DNA of 32,349 bases from Myxococcales bacterium (lineage in GTDB: Bacteria; Myxococcota_A; UBA9042; UBA3505), in assembly GCA_002728755.1 (NCBI GenBank), contig PBVT01000114.1:1-32349 (forward strand), in the 5' to 3' direction. The translations under genes and the position numbers were made by a program. The notes beneath the pieces were generated by a model. It was not told the origin of the DNA, did not search any database, and saw only the letters and a list, made by a program, of their open reading frames with translations. Position 1 is the first letter of the stretch; every line of letters starts with the position of its first letter. This document shows, one piece after another, positions 14,466 through 22,086 of the stretch.

Positions 14466-15500
14466 GTGAAGGTATCGCTGAAGTTTATCCTGGGTATCAG
14501 TTTTCTCTGCCTGGGCACGTCCCAGGGTCTTGCGCAGACCGCGCCCACCGAGACTCCGGCCGCCGCGGAAGCTTCCTCCGCAGTTGAAGCAGCCCCGGCA
14601 CCAGCAGCCCCGGCAGTCGAAGCAGCCCCGGCAGTCGAAGCAGCCCCGGCAGTCGAAGCAGCCCCGGCCCAAAAGACGCGTCCCCCTCTTGAGGTTATTG
14701 TCCTCGTGGATGGTTCCACATTGACCGGCATCGTAGTCCTTGATGATGGAGAGAAACTCACTCTTCGACGAGTGGATGGATCGACCTCGCAAATCCATAA
14801 ATCGTTCATCGCAAGCCGCAAGGTGAAAGGGAAAATCAAGGTGGTTCGCGGAGAGGTATGGGGCCAGAATCCCATGCGAACACGTCATCTCCTCGCCCCC
14901 TCGGCTCTTCCCTTACGAAAAGGCGAAAGCTACCTCTCCCTTAAGCAGCTCACGATTCTCGAGGGCGGCGTAGGCCTCACGGACAATATCGCCATCGACA
15001 TCGGCTCGTTCCTGCCCGGGGTGTTCATGGGTAAAGACACTCTGAACATCTTCGGTGGTGTGAAAGCAGGCTATAAGGTGCAGGATAAACTCTTCGTCGC
15101 CGGTGGAATGTTCTTTCTGGCCCTCCCCTTTGAGATGGGCCTCGTGGCCCCTATGGCCGGCATAACCTATGGCGAAGAGACCGGCGATTGGCAGGTAACC
15201 ATCAGTGGTGGCCGGGCCTTCGGTCTCAACGTCGAGGATCCCCATGGATTCGGTACCGCCCTCATCAATATATCGGGTCAGTTCCGCGTCAGTAATAGTG
15301 GTGCGCTCGTCTTCGAAAACTGGTTTATTCCGGGAACCGAGGACGAAGTGAGCGATGACGACGGCTGGGGCTTCTTAACCCTGCACACGGTTCTGTTTCG
15401 CAAGATCAATAAGCAAAGCTCCTGGGACCTTGGGTTTATCTACGTAAGTGGCGAGCTCGCCTTGCCCTACTTCGAGTATTCCTGGTTCCTCGGGGAGTAA
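14466..15500 (+). CDS. Paralogous exported beta-barrel protein with Ala/Pro-rich linker
   Basis: I take the GTG at 14466 (344 residues) because TTGGAG lies six bases upstream and the product begins with a good signal peptide (KVSLKFILGISFLCLG...GLAQ). An ATG at 14451 adds five residues but has no ribosome site. After cleavage near LAQ-TAP there is a linker with repeats of AAPAVE (three exact 18-bp copies near 14604-14660). The same VLVDGSTLTGIV module and C-terminal barrel as the upstream gene follow. The blocks LPLRKGE-YLSLKQLTILEG and IDIGSFLPGVFMGKD are shared almost exactly. The stop falls one base from that of the convergent fusion gene. The function is unknown. Confidence 0.82.
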   Translation: MKVSLKFILGISFLCLGTSQGLAQTAPTETPAAAEASSAVEAAPAPAAPAVEAAPAVEAAPAVEAAPAQKTRPPLEVIVLVDGSTLTGIVVLDDGEKLTLRRVDGSTSQIHKSFIASRKVKGKIKVVRGEVWGQNPMRTRHLLAPSALPLRKGESYLSLKQLTILEGGVGLTDNIAIDIGSFLPGVFMGKDTLNIFGGVKAGYKVQDKLFVAGGMFFLALPFEMGLVAPMAGITYGEETGDWQVTISGGRAFGLNVEDPHGFGTALINISGQFRVSNSGALVFENWFIPGTEDEVSDDDGWGFLTLHTVLFRKINKQSSWDLGFIYVSGELALPYFEYSWFLGE

Positions 15501-15501
15501 T

Positions 15502-16812
15502 TCACGGCGACGTTCCTGTGTCTCCGACCAGAAAGGCCTTTATACGCTTGGCTACGGCCTCGGGTGTGTCCAGGTGCACATGATGACCACCGTCCAGACT
15601 GTATAGGGTCGCGTCGGGAACACAGGCCACACGTTCCTTCATCATGGTGGGGTTGAAATCCCAACCCGACCGTGCGCGAATCAATAAGACCGGGCTTTTT
15701 ATTGCACCCAGAAAGGCTCGTACCTGGGCTTCTTCCATACGCAGGTAGGAAGTACCGCGCAGCTTCGGATCGTAGCTGAAACGCACACCATCCCCCACCG
15801 GGTAGGTACCTCGCTCCAGGAGAATCCGAGCCGACTCTTCTTCCATTGCTCCCGCCTCAATGCGACGTTTTACTGCCGACGCAAAGTCTGCATGCACACC
15901 AAGGGTCGCATGACGCGCAACTCGATTCCGGGTGATGGCCTTGGTCATATTCGCGGGTGCGTCCTTCGCTGGGTTCGAAAGAGGTCCGAGACCTTCGATC
16001 AAGATGGTCTTTTCAATACGGCCATCGTCGCAGCCGGCCATCAGCGAAGCGACCCCCGCTCCCATGGAGTGCCCCAGAACCGAAAACTGATCCCACCCCA
16101 GAGCGTCCGCCATTGCAAAGCCGGTCACTACCCAATCAATGAAGTGGTAATTGGCTTCCGCGGCGCGCCAGGGGGAATAGCCATGGCCTGGAAAGTCTAC
16201 CGCGACCACATAATGGTCCGGTAATAAGGGTGCCAGTCGATCAAAGCTGGCGGCGTTATCGAGCCATCCATGAAGAGCCAGAATCGGAGGCGCGTCGGGG
16301 TCGCCCCAGGCCCGAGCGGCGAGGCGCGCATGTCCAAGATCAATTATGATCTCACGCGCCGCATCGACACGGGACGTGCCTGGTCGCACCATCTTGATAT
16401 GGGGGATCTCGGCCTCGTCGTACACCTCGCCTTTCCGTTGCCAGCCAAGACGGCTATACCAGCGCTCTAGATAGGCTTGTGCGCTCATGACTCCGGCCCG
16501 GCCCGCCATCACATGGTGGACATAATGCATAAGCTCCGTACCCACGCCCTCTCCCTGTAGCTTCGTCGAGACAGCGATTCGGCCGATCTTTATGGGATCT
16601 GCGTCCATGAATAGACGGGCCGTGGCTACAATCTGATCCTCCGCGTCAAAACCAATCACATGGACACATTCCGGATCGAGACCATCGATCTCCAGCTCCG
16701 CGGTGATCTTCTGCCCGACCACGAAGACGTCTTCGCGGAGCAACATCAGATCGTAGAGCTCCCGTTGGCTTAAGGCCGAGAAGTGGCGATGGATAAAGCG
16801 ATAGGGGCCCAA
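15502..16812 (-). CDS. GNAT acetyltransferase (ElaA-like) fused to alpha/beta hydrolase
   Basis: This is 436 residues from a TTG at 16812, nine bases after the upstream stop, with AGG about nine bases before it; no ATG or GTG near the domain edge fits better. Residues 1-145 look like an ElaA-type GNAT (LYDLMLLREDVFVVGQK, acetyl-CoA loop QGEGVG, C-terminal YSRLGW). Residues about 155-430 are an alpha/beta hydrolase: oxyanion region ALHGWLDNAASF, nucleophile Ser249 in LGHSMGAG, and a His cluster GGHHVHLD near 409-415. Both domains retain their key motifs, so a bifunctional enzyme is likely. The substrates are unknown. It is the last gene of the HxsB-like operon and may modify or hydrolyse the same product. 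Confidence 0.85.
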   Translation of the reverse strand: MGPYRFIHRHFSALSQRELYDLMLLREDVFVVGQKITAELEIDGLDPECVHVIGFDAEDQIVATARLFMDADPIKIGRIAVSTKLQGEGVGTELMHYVHHVMAGRAGVMSAQAYLERWYSRLGWQRKGEVYDEAEIPHIKMVRPGTSRVDAAREIIIDLGHARLAARAWGDPDAPPILALHGWLDNAASFDRLAPLLPDHYVVAVDFPGHGYSPWRAAEANYHFIDWVVTGFAMADALGWDQFSVLGHSMGAGVASLMAGCDDGRIEKTILIEGLGPLSNPAKDAPANMTKAITRNRVARHATLGVHADFASAVKRRIEAGAMEEESARILLERGTYPVGDGVRFSYDPKLRGTSYLRMEEAQVRAFLGAIKSPVLLIRARSGWDFNPTMMKERVACVPDATLYSLDGGHHVHLDTPEAVAKRIKAFLVGDTGTSP

Positions 16813-16821
16813 TCGACGGAC

Positions 16822-18318
16822 CTATTCCGTGTCTTGGACGAAGTGGTCCTGGCGCCGATTGATAGTCCACCGTTCAAAGATCTCCATCTCTTCCTTGGTG
16901 GCGTTCTTCAGGCGATGGGAGAGATAATCGAAGATACCCATATGCTTTCGGCACCAGGTGGAGTCGACCATGCGCCCAAAGAGAGAGCCCTGGGTCTTAT
17001 AGTTGTACTCGGGCTGCTGGCCACAGTAGACCTTATACACACAGGATGCGCACCGAGGGTGACCATCGTTGGTGCTGGCCAGGATAAGGCTTCGGGCCAC
17101 ATCGCCCCCGATGATATCACCATAGTTCTGGTTTTCGGTGTCTCCCAATCGGAAGATATCGTCACCCATGGCCGCAACCATACGACCTTCATCACTACTA
17201 TAGATGCTGCCGTCGGGATGGTAGCCCATCTGACCGATCACAGCACCTCCGGGGCTTCGCAGGTCGAGATAATTCGGATCATTATGGGCGATCATCTTAT
17301 TCAACATAATGGCCGCCAGACGCTCCATCACCTCGACGCCCTGTTTATTCAGCTCGATGATATAGTCCACTGAGTTGCGATAGAACTCGAGGAATTCGTC
17401 GATGGTATACCCGAGCGTTCGGCGGGTCGAAGCCGCGAAACCAAAGGGATCGAGCACGCGAAGGAATACAGCGCGACAGCCCTGGTCGACATAATGGTCA
17501 ATAATCTCCCGGTAGCGCGGGAGAGAATGTCGGGTAATGGTGGGTAACGCCTCGACCCTATACAGAATGGGATCGAGCCCCAGCTCGATATAGCGGGCGT
17601 TGACCTTATGAATCCATTCCAGCGTGATCTCGTGGGAGTTTCCGTCGTGGAAGATTCGTGTCTTATTGTGAAGGTCCGCTGGGCCATCCAGGCTCGTGCA
17701 GAGCTGCACTCGATTGGCGATCAGAAATTCGAGTCGCTCGTCGGTCATCAGGCTGAAGTTGGTGACCAGCGCGAAGCTCAGCTCTTTCTTGGCGATCTTA
17801 TTCTTTTCCTGGGCGTATTCCACCACGAACTGAAGTGTCTCCCAGTTGGCCGTAGGCTCGCCCCCTTGAAACTCAATGGTCATCCATGGACTGGTGGTCT
17901 GGAAGGCAAAGTCGACCGCGCGGCGGGCAACCTCAACCGTCATATCCGTATCCATACGGCTCATTCCCACGATAGAGGAATGACAATATTGGCAGCCGTG
18001 GTTGCAACGCTCGGTCAATACAAAGGCGTGAAGGGTCGGTCCCGCATGAAGAAAGGATTTACGCTGGAAGTACCGTGAGACCAGCTCATTATCGTCTGCT
18101 TCACTCGCAATGAACGACTTCGCTTTCAAGCGTTCATAGAGCTCATCGCCGGGTGCGATATCACCGGCCACAAAGGACTGGAATTCCGATGGGGTGAGAA
18201 ACGCAAAGTCACCAAAGTCATTGGCGATCATAATGGCGTCGTCGACAACCCGCATATTGAAGGGCATGGCAAAGTCGGGCTTCACCGTGTTGATATCGAT
18301 AAAATCAGCGTATTGCAT
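16822..18318 (-). CDS. hxsB: HxsB-like radical SAM/SPASM peptide maturase
   Basis: This is 498 residues from the ATG at 18318; the TTG just before it is less likely, and MQ matches the paralogue. An N-terminal domain (about 10-75, DAIMIANDFGDFAFLTP) precedes the radical SAM core. The core has RCNHGCQYC with Cys105, 109 and 112, EFQGGEP near 150-155 and LCTSLDGP near 206-213. A SPASM region carries Cys423, 426, 432 and 456 (CASCVYKVYCGQQPE ... STWC). The sequence follows the HxsB pattern closely (LDLRSPGGA, SSDEGRM, QGSLFGR near the end). HxsB enzymes are predicted to modify His-Xaa-Ser repeat proteins together with HxsC, HxsA and HxsD. None of those is visible here, so the substrate is unknown. 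It lies between a cluster-less paralogue and the GNAT-hydrolase gene. Confidence 0.88.
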   Translation of the reverse strand: MQYADFIDINTVKPDFAMPFNMRVVDDAIMIANDFGDFAFLTPSEFQSFVAGDIAPGDELYERLKAKSFIASEADDNELVSRYFQRKSFLHAGPTLHAFVLTERCNHGCQYCHSSIVGMSRMDTDMTVEVARRAVDFAFQTTSPWMTIEFQGGEPTANWETLQFVVEYAQEKNKIAKKELSFALVTNFSLMTDERLEFLIANRVQLCTSLDGPADLHNKTRIFHDGNSHEITLEWIHKVNARYIELGLDPILYRVEALPTITRHSLPRYREIIDHYVDQGCRAVFLRVLDPFGFAASTRRTLGYTIDEFLEFYRNSVDYIIELNKQGVEVMERLAAIMLNKMIAHNDPNYLDLRSPGGAVIGQMGYHPDGSIYSSDEGRMVAAMGDDIFRLGDTENQNYGDIIGGDVARSLILASTNDGHPRCASCVYKVYCGQQPEYNYKTQGSLFGRMVDSTWCRKHMGIFDYLSHRLKNATKEEMEIFERWTINRRQDHFVQDTE

Positions 18319-18436
18319 CAATGAGTACTCTAGGAAAAGGCAACAACAACGCTACCAGGATTCATGACGGAACGGAAAGGACTAAGACCAGAAACCACCG
18401 ACTGTCATAGGTTCGAGGGCTCTGCCGTTTCGGGTC

Positions 18437-19828
18437 TTATGCAAGTCCTGCAAAAGTCCGTAGACGTGAAAGTTGTTCGTCATCGGCGCCATGCAGATGT
18501 TCGAAAAGGGTGTCTAGAATTGCAAACTGCAATTGGGTGCTCACGCTATCGGTCATTCGTCCCTGTAGAGAGCCATGTTCCAGATAGCTCAAAACGGGGG
18601 CTTTGCCGGCGTAATGCTTATAGGTGGAGTTGATCCAACCCGGCTGCACCTCCAGGGTGGTGGCCAGAACCAGAGCCCGTACCGTCGGGTGGTAGACAAG
18701 GTCCTGGTAGCCCGTGCGAGTAACGTGCCCGATCATAAAGATCGGATCGTCGCGCTGTTCGAATACGACGCGGCCCGCGTCGGACGTATAGACGTTCCCG
18801 TCTACGTCGTAGGAGAACTGGCCTACACCATCGATTGCTGGGCTCGAAAGTTCAAAGTCATCGCATTCTTCGGCAGCGAAGATGCGACGTAGATATCCCA
18901 TGGCCGTCCACTCCGAAATCCCGGCCTCAAACATCTGCCCGAAAGCCTCCTGGTAGAAGCGACGATAGTCGTCTACAGAGCAACCGGTATAGCCATCACT
19001 GGCGTCGTTGATATTGCGGATATCATGGGTCATCAGATCCACACAGCGGATGCCAAGTTCCACACAGGTGTCTACAACCAGCTTGGCTTTTCCCATCAGA
19101 CCTGGACTACAGGCGACAAGGGCCACAACTGCGCCCCCTTCCGCTTCCGATGCATTCATCGCCTCGGCCAGACTCTTTGCCCAACGGGCCTGGTCAGAGC
19201 CTGCCTCAAAGGAGTTCTCATCGAAAAAGAGTCGAACCAGAATTCCCTGTTCGGCCAGCCAGGCTACTTTCTCGTCGTCGAGAAGGTCGGCTTCTGTGTC
19301 GAGCGAAAAACGGAGCTTCTTGAGGGCGATATCATTCCGGTTCTTGGCGTATTCCACCGCATAGGTAAGGATATCCCAGTTACTCAGAGGGCTATCACCC
19401 CGGAAAGAAAACGAGAGCTCCGGGCTCGTAGACATAAACGCAAGATCCAGAGCGCGCTCCACAACCTCTTTAGACATCTGTGCAGCAGGAAGGCCTTCAT
19501 CGTCCGAGTCATCGGCCGAAACCGCGTCTCGATTCAGCGCCAGAATATGCACCCGCGGCCCAAACTTTAAGGCCTGGTAGCGTAACTCGACACGTCGTGT
19601 GGCGGCCTTCTCATCAAGCTCGTCGATAAGAAAGTTCTTCGAACGAAGCACATTGAATGCAGGACTGTCCGAGTCCAAATCCCCCTCAACGTAGGCTTTG
19701 AAATCATCCGTCGTGAGAAAAGCCCAGTTTCCGAAGTCATTGGCTACCAGATAGGCATCATCAATGGCTCGATAGGTAAACGGACTGATCTTCTTCGCAT
19801 CCACCGTGGAAATTCCAGCACTCTGCAT
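18437..19828 (-). CDS. Cluster-less HxsB paralogue (pseudoenzyme)
   Basis: This is 463 residues from the ATG at 19828, with GAGG five bases upstream. It aligns by eye with the HxsB-like protein along its whole length: the N-terminal domain (DAYLVANDFGNWAFLTT), the SPDELSF-like strand, YDVDGNVYTSDAGRV and HGSLQGRMTDS. Every iron-sulfur ligand is gone. The CxxxCxxC site reads LNRDAVSADDSD, GGEP reads RGDSP, and the SPASM region reads GWINSTYKHYAG. A few Cys remain elsewhere but not at ligand positions. The frame is intact and has its own promoter and ribosome site, so it is probably a maintained protein, not a decaying gene. The likely role is a substrate-binding or structural partner of the live enzyme next door; that is inference. 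Confidence 0.85.
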   Translation of the reverse strand: MQSAGISTVDAKKISPFTYRAIDDAYLVANDFGNWAFLTTDDFKAYVEGDLDSDSPAFNVLRSKNFLIDELDEKAATRRVELRYQALKFGPRVHILALNRDAVSADDSDDEGLPAAQMSKEVVERALDLAFMSTSPELSFSFRGDSPLSNWDILTYAVEYAKNRNDIALKKLRFSLDTEADLLDDEKVAWLAEQGILVRLFFDENSFEAGSDQARWAKSLAEAMNASEAEGGAVVALVACSPGLMGKAKLVVDTCVELGIRCVDLMTHDIRNINDASDGYTGCSVDDYRRFYQEAFGQMFEAGISEWTAMGYLRRIFAAEECDDFELSSPAIDGVGQFSYDVDGNVYTSDAGRVVFEQRDDPIFMIGHVTRTGYQDLVYHPTVRALVLATTLEVQPGWINSTYKHYAGKAPVLSYLEHGSLQGRMTDSVSTQLQFAILDTLFEHLHGADDEQLSRLRTFAGLA

Positions 19829-19857
19829 ACAGGCCTCATAAATGAATTACGGCAGGC

Positions 19858-19887
19858 AAAGTACCACCGGATTTTTTGCTGTGTCAA
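19858..19887 (-). promoter_or_regulatory. Sigma70-type promoter of the HxsB-like operon
   Basis: On the minus strand a perfect TTGACA (19882-19887), an 18-base spacer and TACTTT (19858-19863) are present. Transcription should start near 19851, about 23 bases before the ATG at 19828. It is about 90 bases from the LexA-type box, so SOS control of this direction is not expected. Confidence 0.55.
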
Positions 19888-19957
19888 CGGTAGACAGCGG
19901 GTATTTCTCCAGCACGATATTTTCGACCTTTTATTTGTCTCGGTAACGAAGCAGGAC

Positions 19958-19994
19958 TTGACATACCGCACAAAAAAGCTGAACATATGTTCAG
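19958..19994 (+). promoter_or_regulatory. LexA-type SOS box over the imuA promoter
   Basis: CTGAACATATGTTCAG (19979-19994) is a perfect 16-bp palindrome containing GAAC-N4-GTTC, the core of Gram-positive LexA boxes and related to the GTTCAG half site reported for Myxococcus. A perfect -35 TTGACA lies at 19958-19963, so the box covers the expected -10 region and a bound repressor would block transcription. The imuA ATG follows at 20014. The downstream genes are classic SOS mutasome genes, which supports the call. Confidence 0.85.
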
Positions 19995-20013
19995 TGTTCT
20001 TATGTGATGTGTC

Positions 20014-20733
20014 ATGCCAACCCCTGCTTCCATACCAGATCCCGCTTCCTATGCATCCCCAAGGCCCGACCCCAGGCTTTTGGAGCATCTTCGCCAGATG
20101 TTACTTCATAAACAGGCTGGATTCACAACCCCATCCAATTCCAGAGCCATTGCTCACCCCAGGCTTCAGGACCAGCTTCCCGGGGGGCTACCCGTCGGCA
20201 GTATCACTCTGGTGCATGGGGCTCGCTCCTCTGGAAAGACATCTTTTGCTCTGGAACCCCTCGCCCCTCTTACACAGGCCGGAAGACAAGCTGCCGTCAT
20301 CGACACCACCCATGCCATCAACCCCGTGGCTCTACACAATCTGGGGATTGTTCTTCGGCACATCCTATTTCTCCGCGTACCCTCCTCCAGTAAGCGTCCT
20401 CATAAACATACCCTCTGGGCTATCCAACAGGTGGTTGTAAGCCAGGTGTTTGATGTGGTTCTCGTGGTTGAGCCTGGCCCTCTCAGCCAGGCCAGTATGC
20501 GTCAGCTCCAGCTCGCCGCAGAACGGTCTGAAACCGTACTTCTCTTCCTCAACTCTACGCCTCTACCTCATCGAAACGCCATTCATTATACGATCCATTA
20601 TGAGGTGAACCCCACCGTTCACTCCGACGATATATCCCCCATATTGGCACCACCTCGCAGGGCTTCGATTCAAATACAGAGCCGGGGGCACCACAGTACG
20701 AAGAGGCATAGAATCGCAGAGGCCGGAGCATGA
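20014..20733 (+). CDS. imuA: ImuA, RecA-like accessory protein of the mutasome
   Basis: This is 239 residues from the ATG at 20014, 19 bases after the SOS palindrome, with no strong ribosome site, so the leader is very short. It is a small RecA-fold protein: Walker A GARSSGKT at residues 69-76 in VGSITLVHGARSSGKTSFAL, followed by a beta strand AAVIDTTHAINP and a central strand FDVVLVVEP. The length is typical for ImuA (SulA/RecA-like). It lies directly before imuB, overlapping by four bases (ATGA), and acts with ImuB and DnaE2 in damage-induced mutagenesis. Its exact biochemical role in the family is not settled. LexA-type control is indicated by the upstream box. Confidence 0.9.
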   Translation: MPTPASIPDPASYASPRPDPRLLEHLRQMLLHKQAGFTTPSNSRAIAHPRLQDQLPGGLPVGSITLVHGARSSGKTSFALEPLAPLTQAGRQAAVIDTTHAINPVALHNLGIVLRHILFLRVPSSSKRPHKHTLWAIQQVVVSQVFDVVLVVEPGPLSQASMRQLQLAAERSETVLLFLNSTPLPHRNAIHYTIHYEVNPTVHSDDISPILAPPRRASIQIQSRGHHSTKRHRIAEAGA

Positions 20734-22073
20734 AGCGGTGGGCCTATATCCATGTGGGAGATCAACGCAGCTATCCCGATGTGAACGACAACTCCCCCCA
20801 GATCTGTGAAACACGAGACCTGCTCGTTCTGGCCGAAAGCCTACTTCGTTTTACGCCCCATATCGCCCTTCCCCCTCTGAAGGCCGACACTGGCAATGGT
20901 TTATGGCTCGAAATATCCGGATCATCCCACCTCTTCGGGGGAGAAACGAGTCTGATTGAGCAAATTCTGGATTTTGTAACCAGCGTAGGCTTTCACCCGG
21001 CTGGAGCCATTGCGAATCGGCCCGAGACCGCTCGTCTTCTAGCCCGGTTCCGTCAGGGCCCTGCGTATATTGTACCGCCCAATCGAGATCGAGACGTCTT
21101 ATCCCAGCTCCCCATCGGAATCCTGAACCCCAGCTCTGGCGCGTCCCGCTTTCTACATCAACTGGGTATTACGCATCTGGGAGAACTGGCCAGGCTGAAT
21201 CTAACCGATATCGAGCAACGCCTTGGGCACGAGGGCAAGCGTATGGTGTCGATAGCACGCGCTCTTCCTCAGACACCTCCGGCTCTCTACAAAGCCAGTG
21301 ACTCCCCCATCGAAGATTTTGTCTTCGACCCTCCTATGGTCCCCGACGAAGCCCTCCTCTTCACACTGAAACGGTTGATCTACGATCTGATCCTACGGGT
21401 AACAGGACGCTCCAGGGCCATCGTATCCCTCGACCTCGAACTGCATTTTGATTCCCAGCCAACACGCCACGAACCCTTCCTCTTCGCCCATCCGCTAAGT
21501 AACGAAAAAGCGCTCTTCGAAGCGGTTCGACTTCGACTTTTCGAGGGTGGCTCACGCCCCTGGGAATCTCCCGATCCACCCCGTATCTCCTACCTCTCCA
21601 TACAAGCCAGCGAGCTTGTGGATGCCCCACAGATACAAAACAACCTGTTCCATCGCCAGCAGCAACACCAGGAAGTTGCCCTTATCAATCGTCTAGGCGT
21701 GGTCCTGGGCAGCGGAAATGTCCTCTCCGCATCCATACAGAACAGTCACCTACCCGACACAAGTTGGGTAGGCGGCTCCTACCCTCCCCAAGAGTCAGAG
21801 AATCCCCCTGAGCGGCAGATCCAACGTCCCGTCTTCCTGCTCCCAACCCCCCTGCCGCTTCAGGGCTCTCTGGCTCGCGGAGAACATCTCAAATGGCCGA
21901 ATGGGAATGGGGTGATTCACGACTATTGGGGACCGGAACGACTTCGCGGCCAATGGTGGTCCAAGCCCTATGCCAGAGACTACTTCGTAGCCGAACTACA
22001 ACGGGGAGAGCGCATCTGGCTCTACCGTGACCTGCACACCCATACGCTCCATATCCACGGCATCTTCGATTAG
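20730..22073 (+). CDS. imuB: ImuB, Y-family-like mutasome hub (short N-terminus)
   Basis: This is 447 residues; the ATG overlaps the imuA stop as ATGA. The family signature LWLEISGSSHLFGGE is near residues 58-72, followed by the palm/finger part and a little-finger region. QNNLF at residues 303-307 fits a beta-clamp binding motif, the feature by which ImuB recruits DnaE2 to the clamp. The C-terminus has the usual ImuB ending (YARDYFVAELQRGERIWLYRD ... HGIF in outline). Usually about 110-120 residues precede the LFGGE motif; here only about 57 do, so the N-terminal palm is much reduced. ImuB is normally catalytically inactive, so this loss may be tolerated. Confidence 0.88.
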   Translation: MKRWAYIHVGDQRSYPDVNDNSPQICETRDLLVLAESLLRFTPHIALPPLKADTGNGLWLEISGSSHLFGGETSLIEQILDFVTSVGFHPAGAIANRPETARLLARFRQGPAYIVPPNRDRDVLSQLPIGILNPSSGASRFLHQLGITHLGELARLNLTDIEQRLGHEGKRMVSIARALPQTPPALYKASDSPIEDFVFDPPMVPDEALLFTLKRLIYDLILRVTGRSRAIVSLDLELHFDSQPTRHEPFLFAHPLSNEKALFEAVRLRLFEGGSRPWESPDPPRISYLSIQASELVDAPQIQNNLFHRQQQHQEVALINRLGVVLGSGNVLSASIQNSHLPDTSWVGGSYPPQESENPPERQIQRPVFLLPTPLPLQGSLARGEHLKWPNGNGVIHDYWGPERLRGQWWSKPYARDYFVAELQRGERIWLYRDLHTHTLHIHGIFD

Positions 22074-22086
22074 AGCGTCAGCATCC

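Noticed and set aside
18369..18450. Imperfect inverted repeat (GGACT..AAGACC against GGTCTT..AGTCC) between the dead and live HxsB-like genes
   Set aside because: The arms are broken by a bulge and separated by about 50 bases, and one arm runs into the coding end; it is probably chance.
19829..20013. Minus-strand frame of 26 codons (MSSPASLPRQIKGRKY...) as a possible precursor peptide for the HxsB-like enzyme
   Set aside because: It has no ribosome site, overlaps the predicted promoter of the operon, lacks His-Xaa-Ser repeats, and lies upstream of the predicted transcription start.
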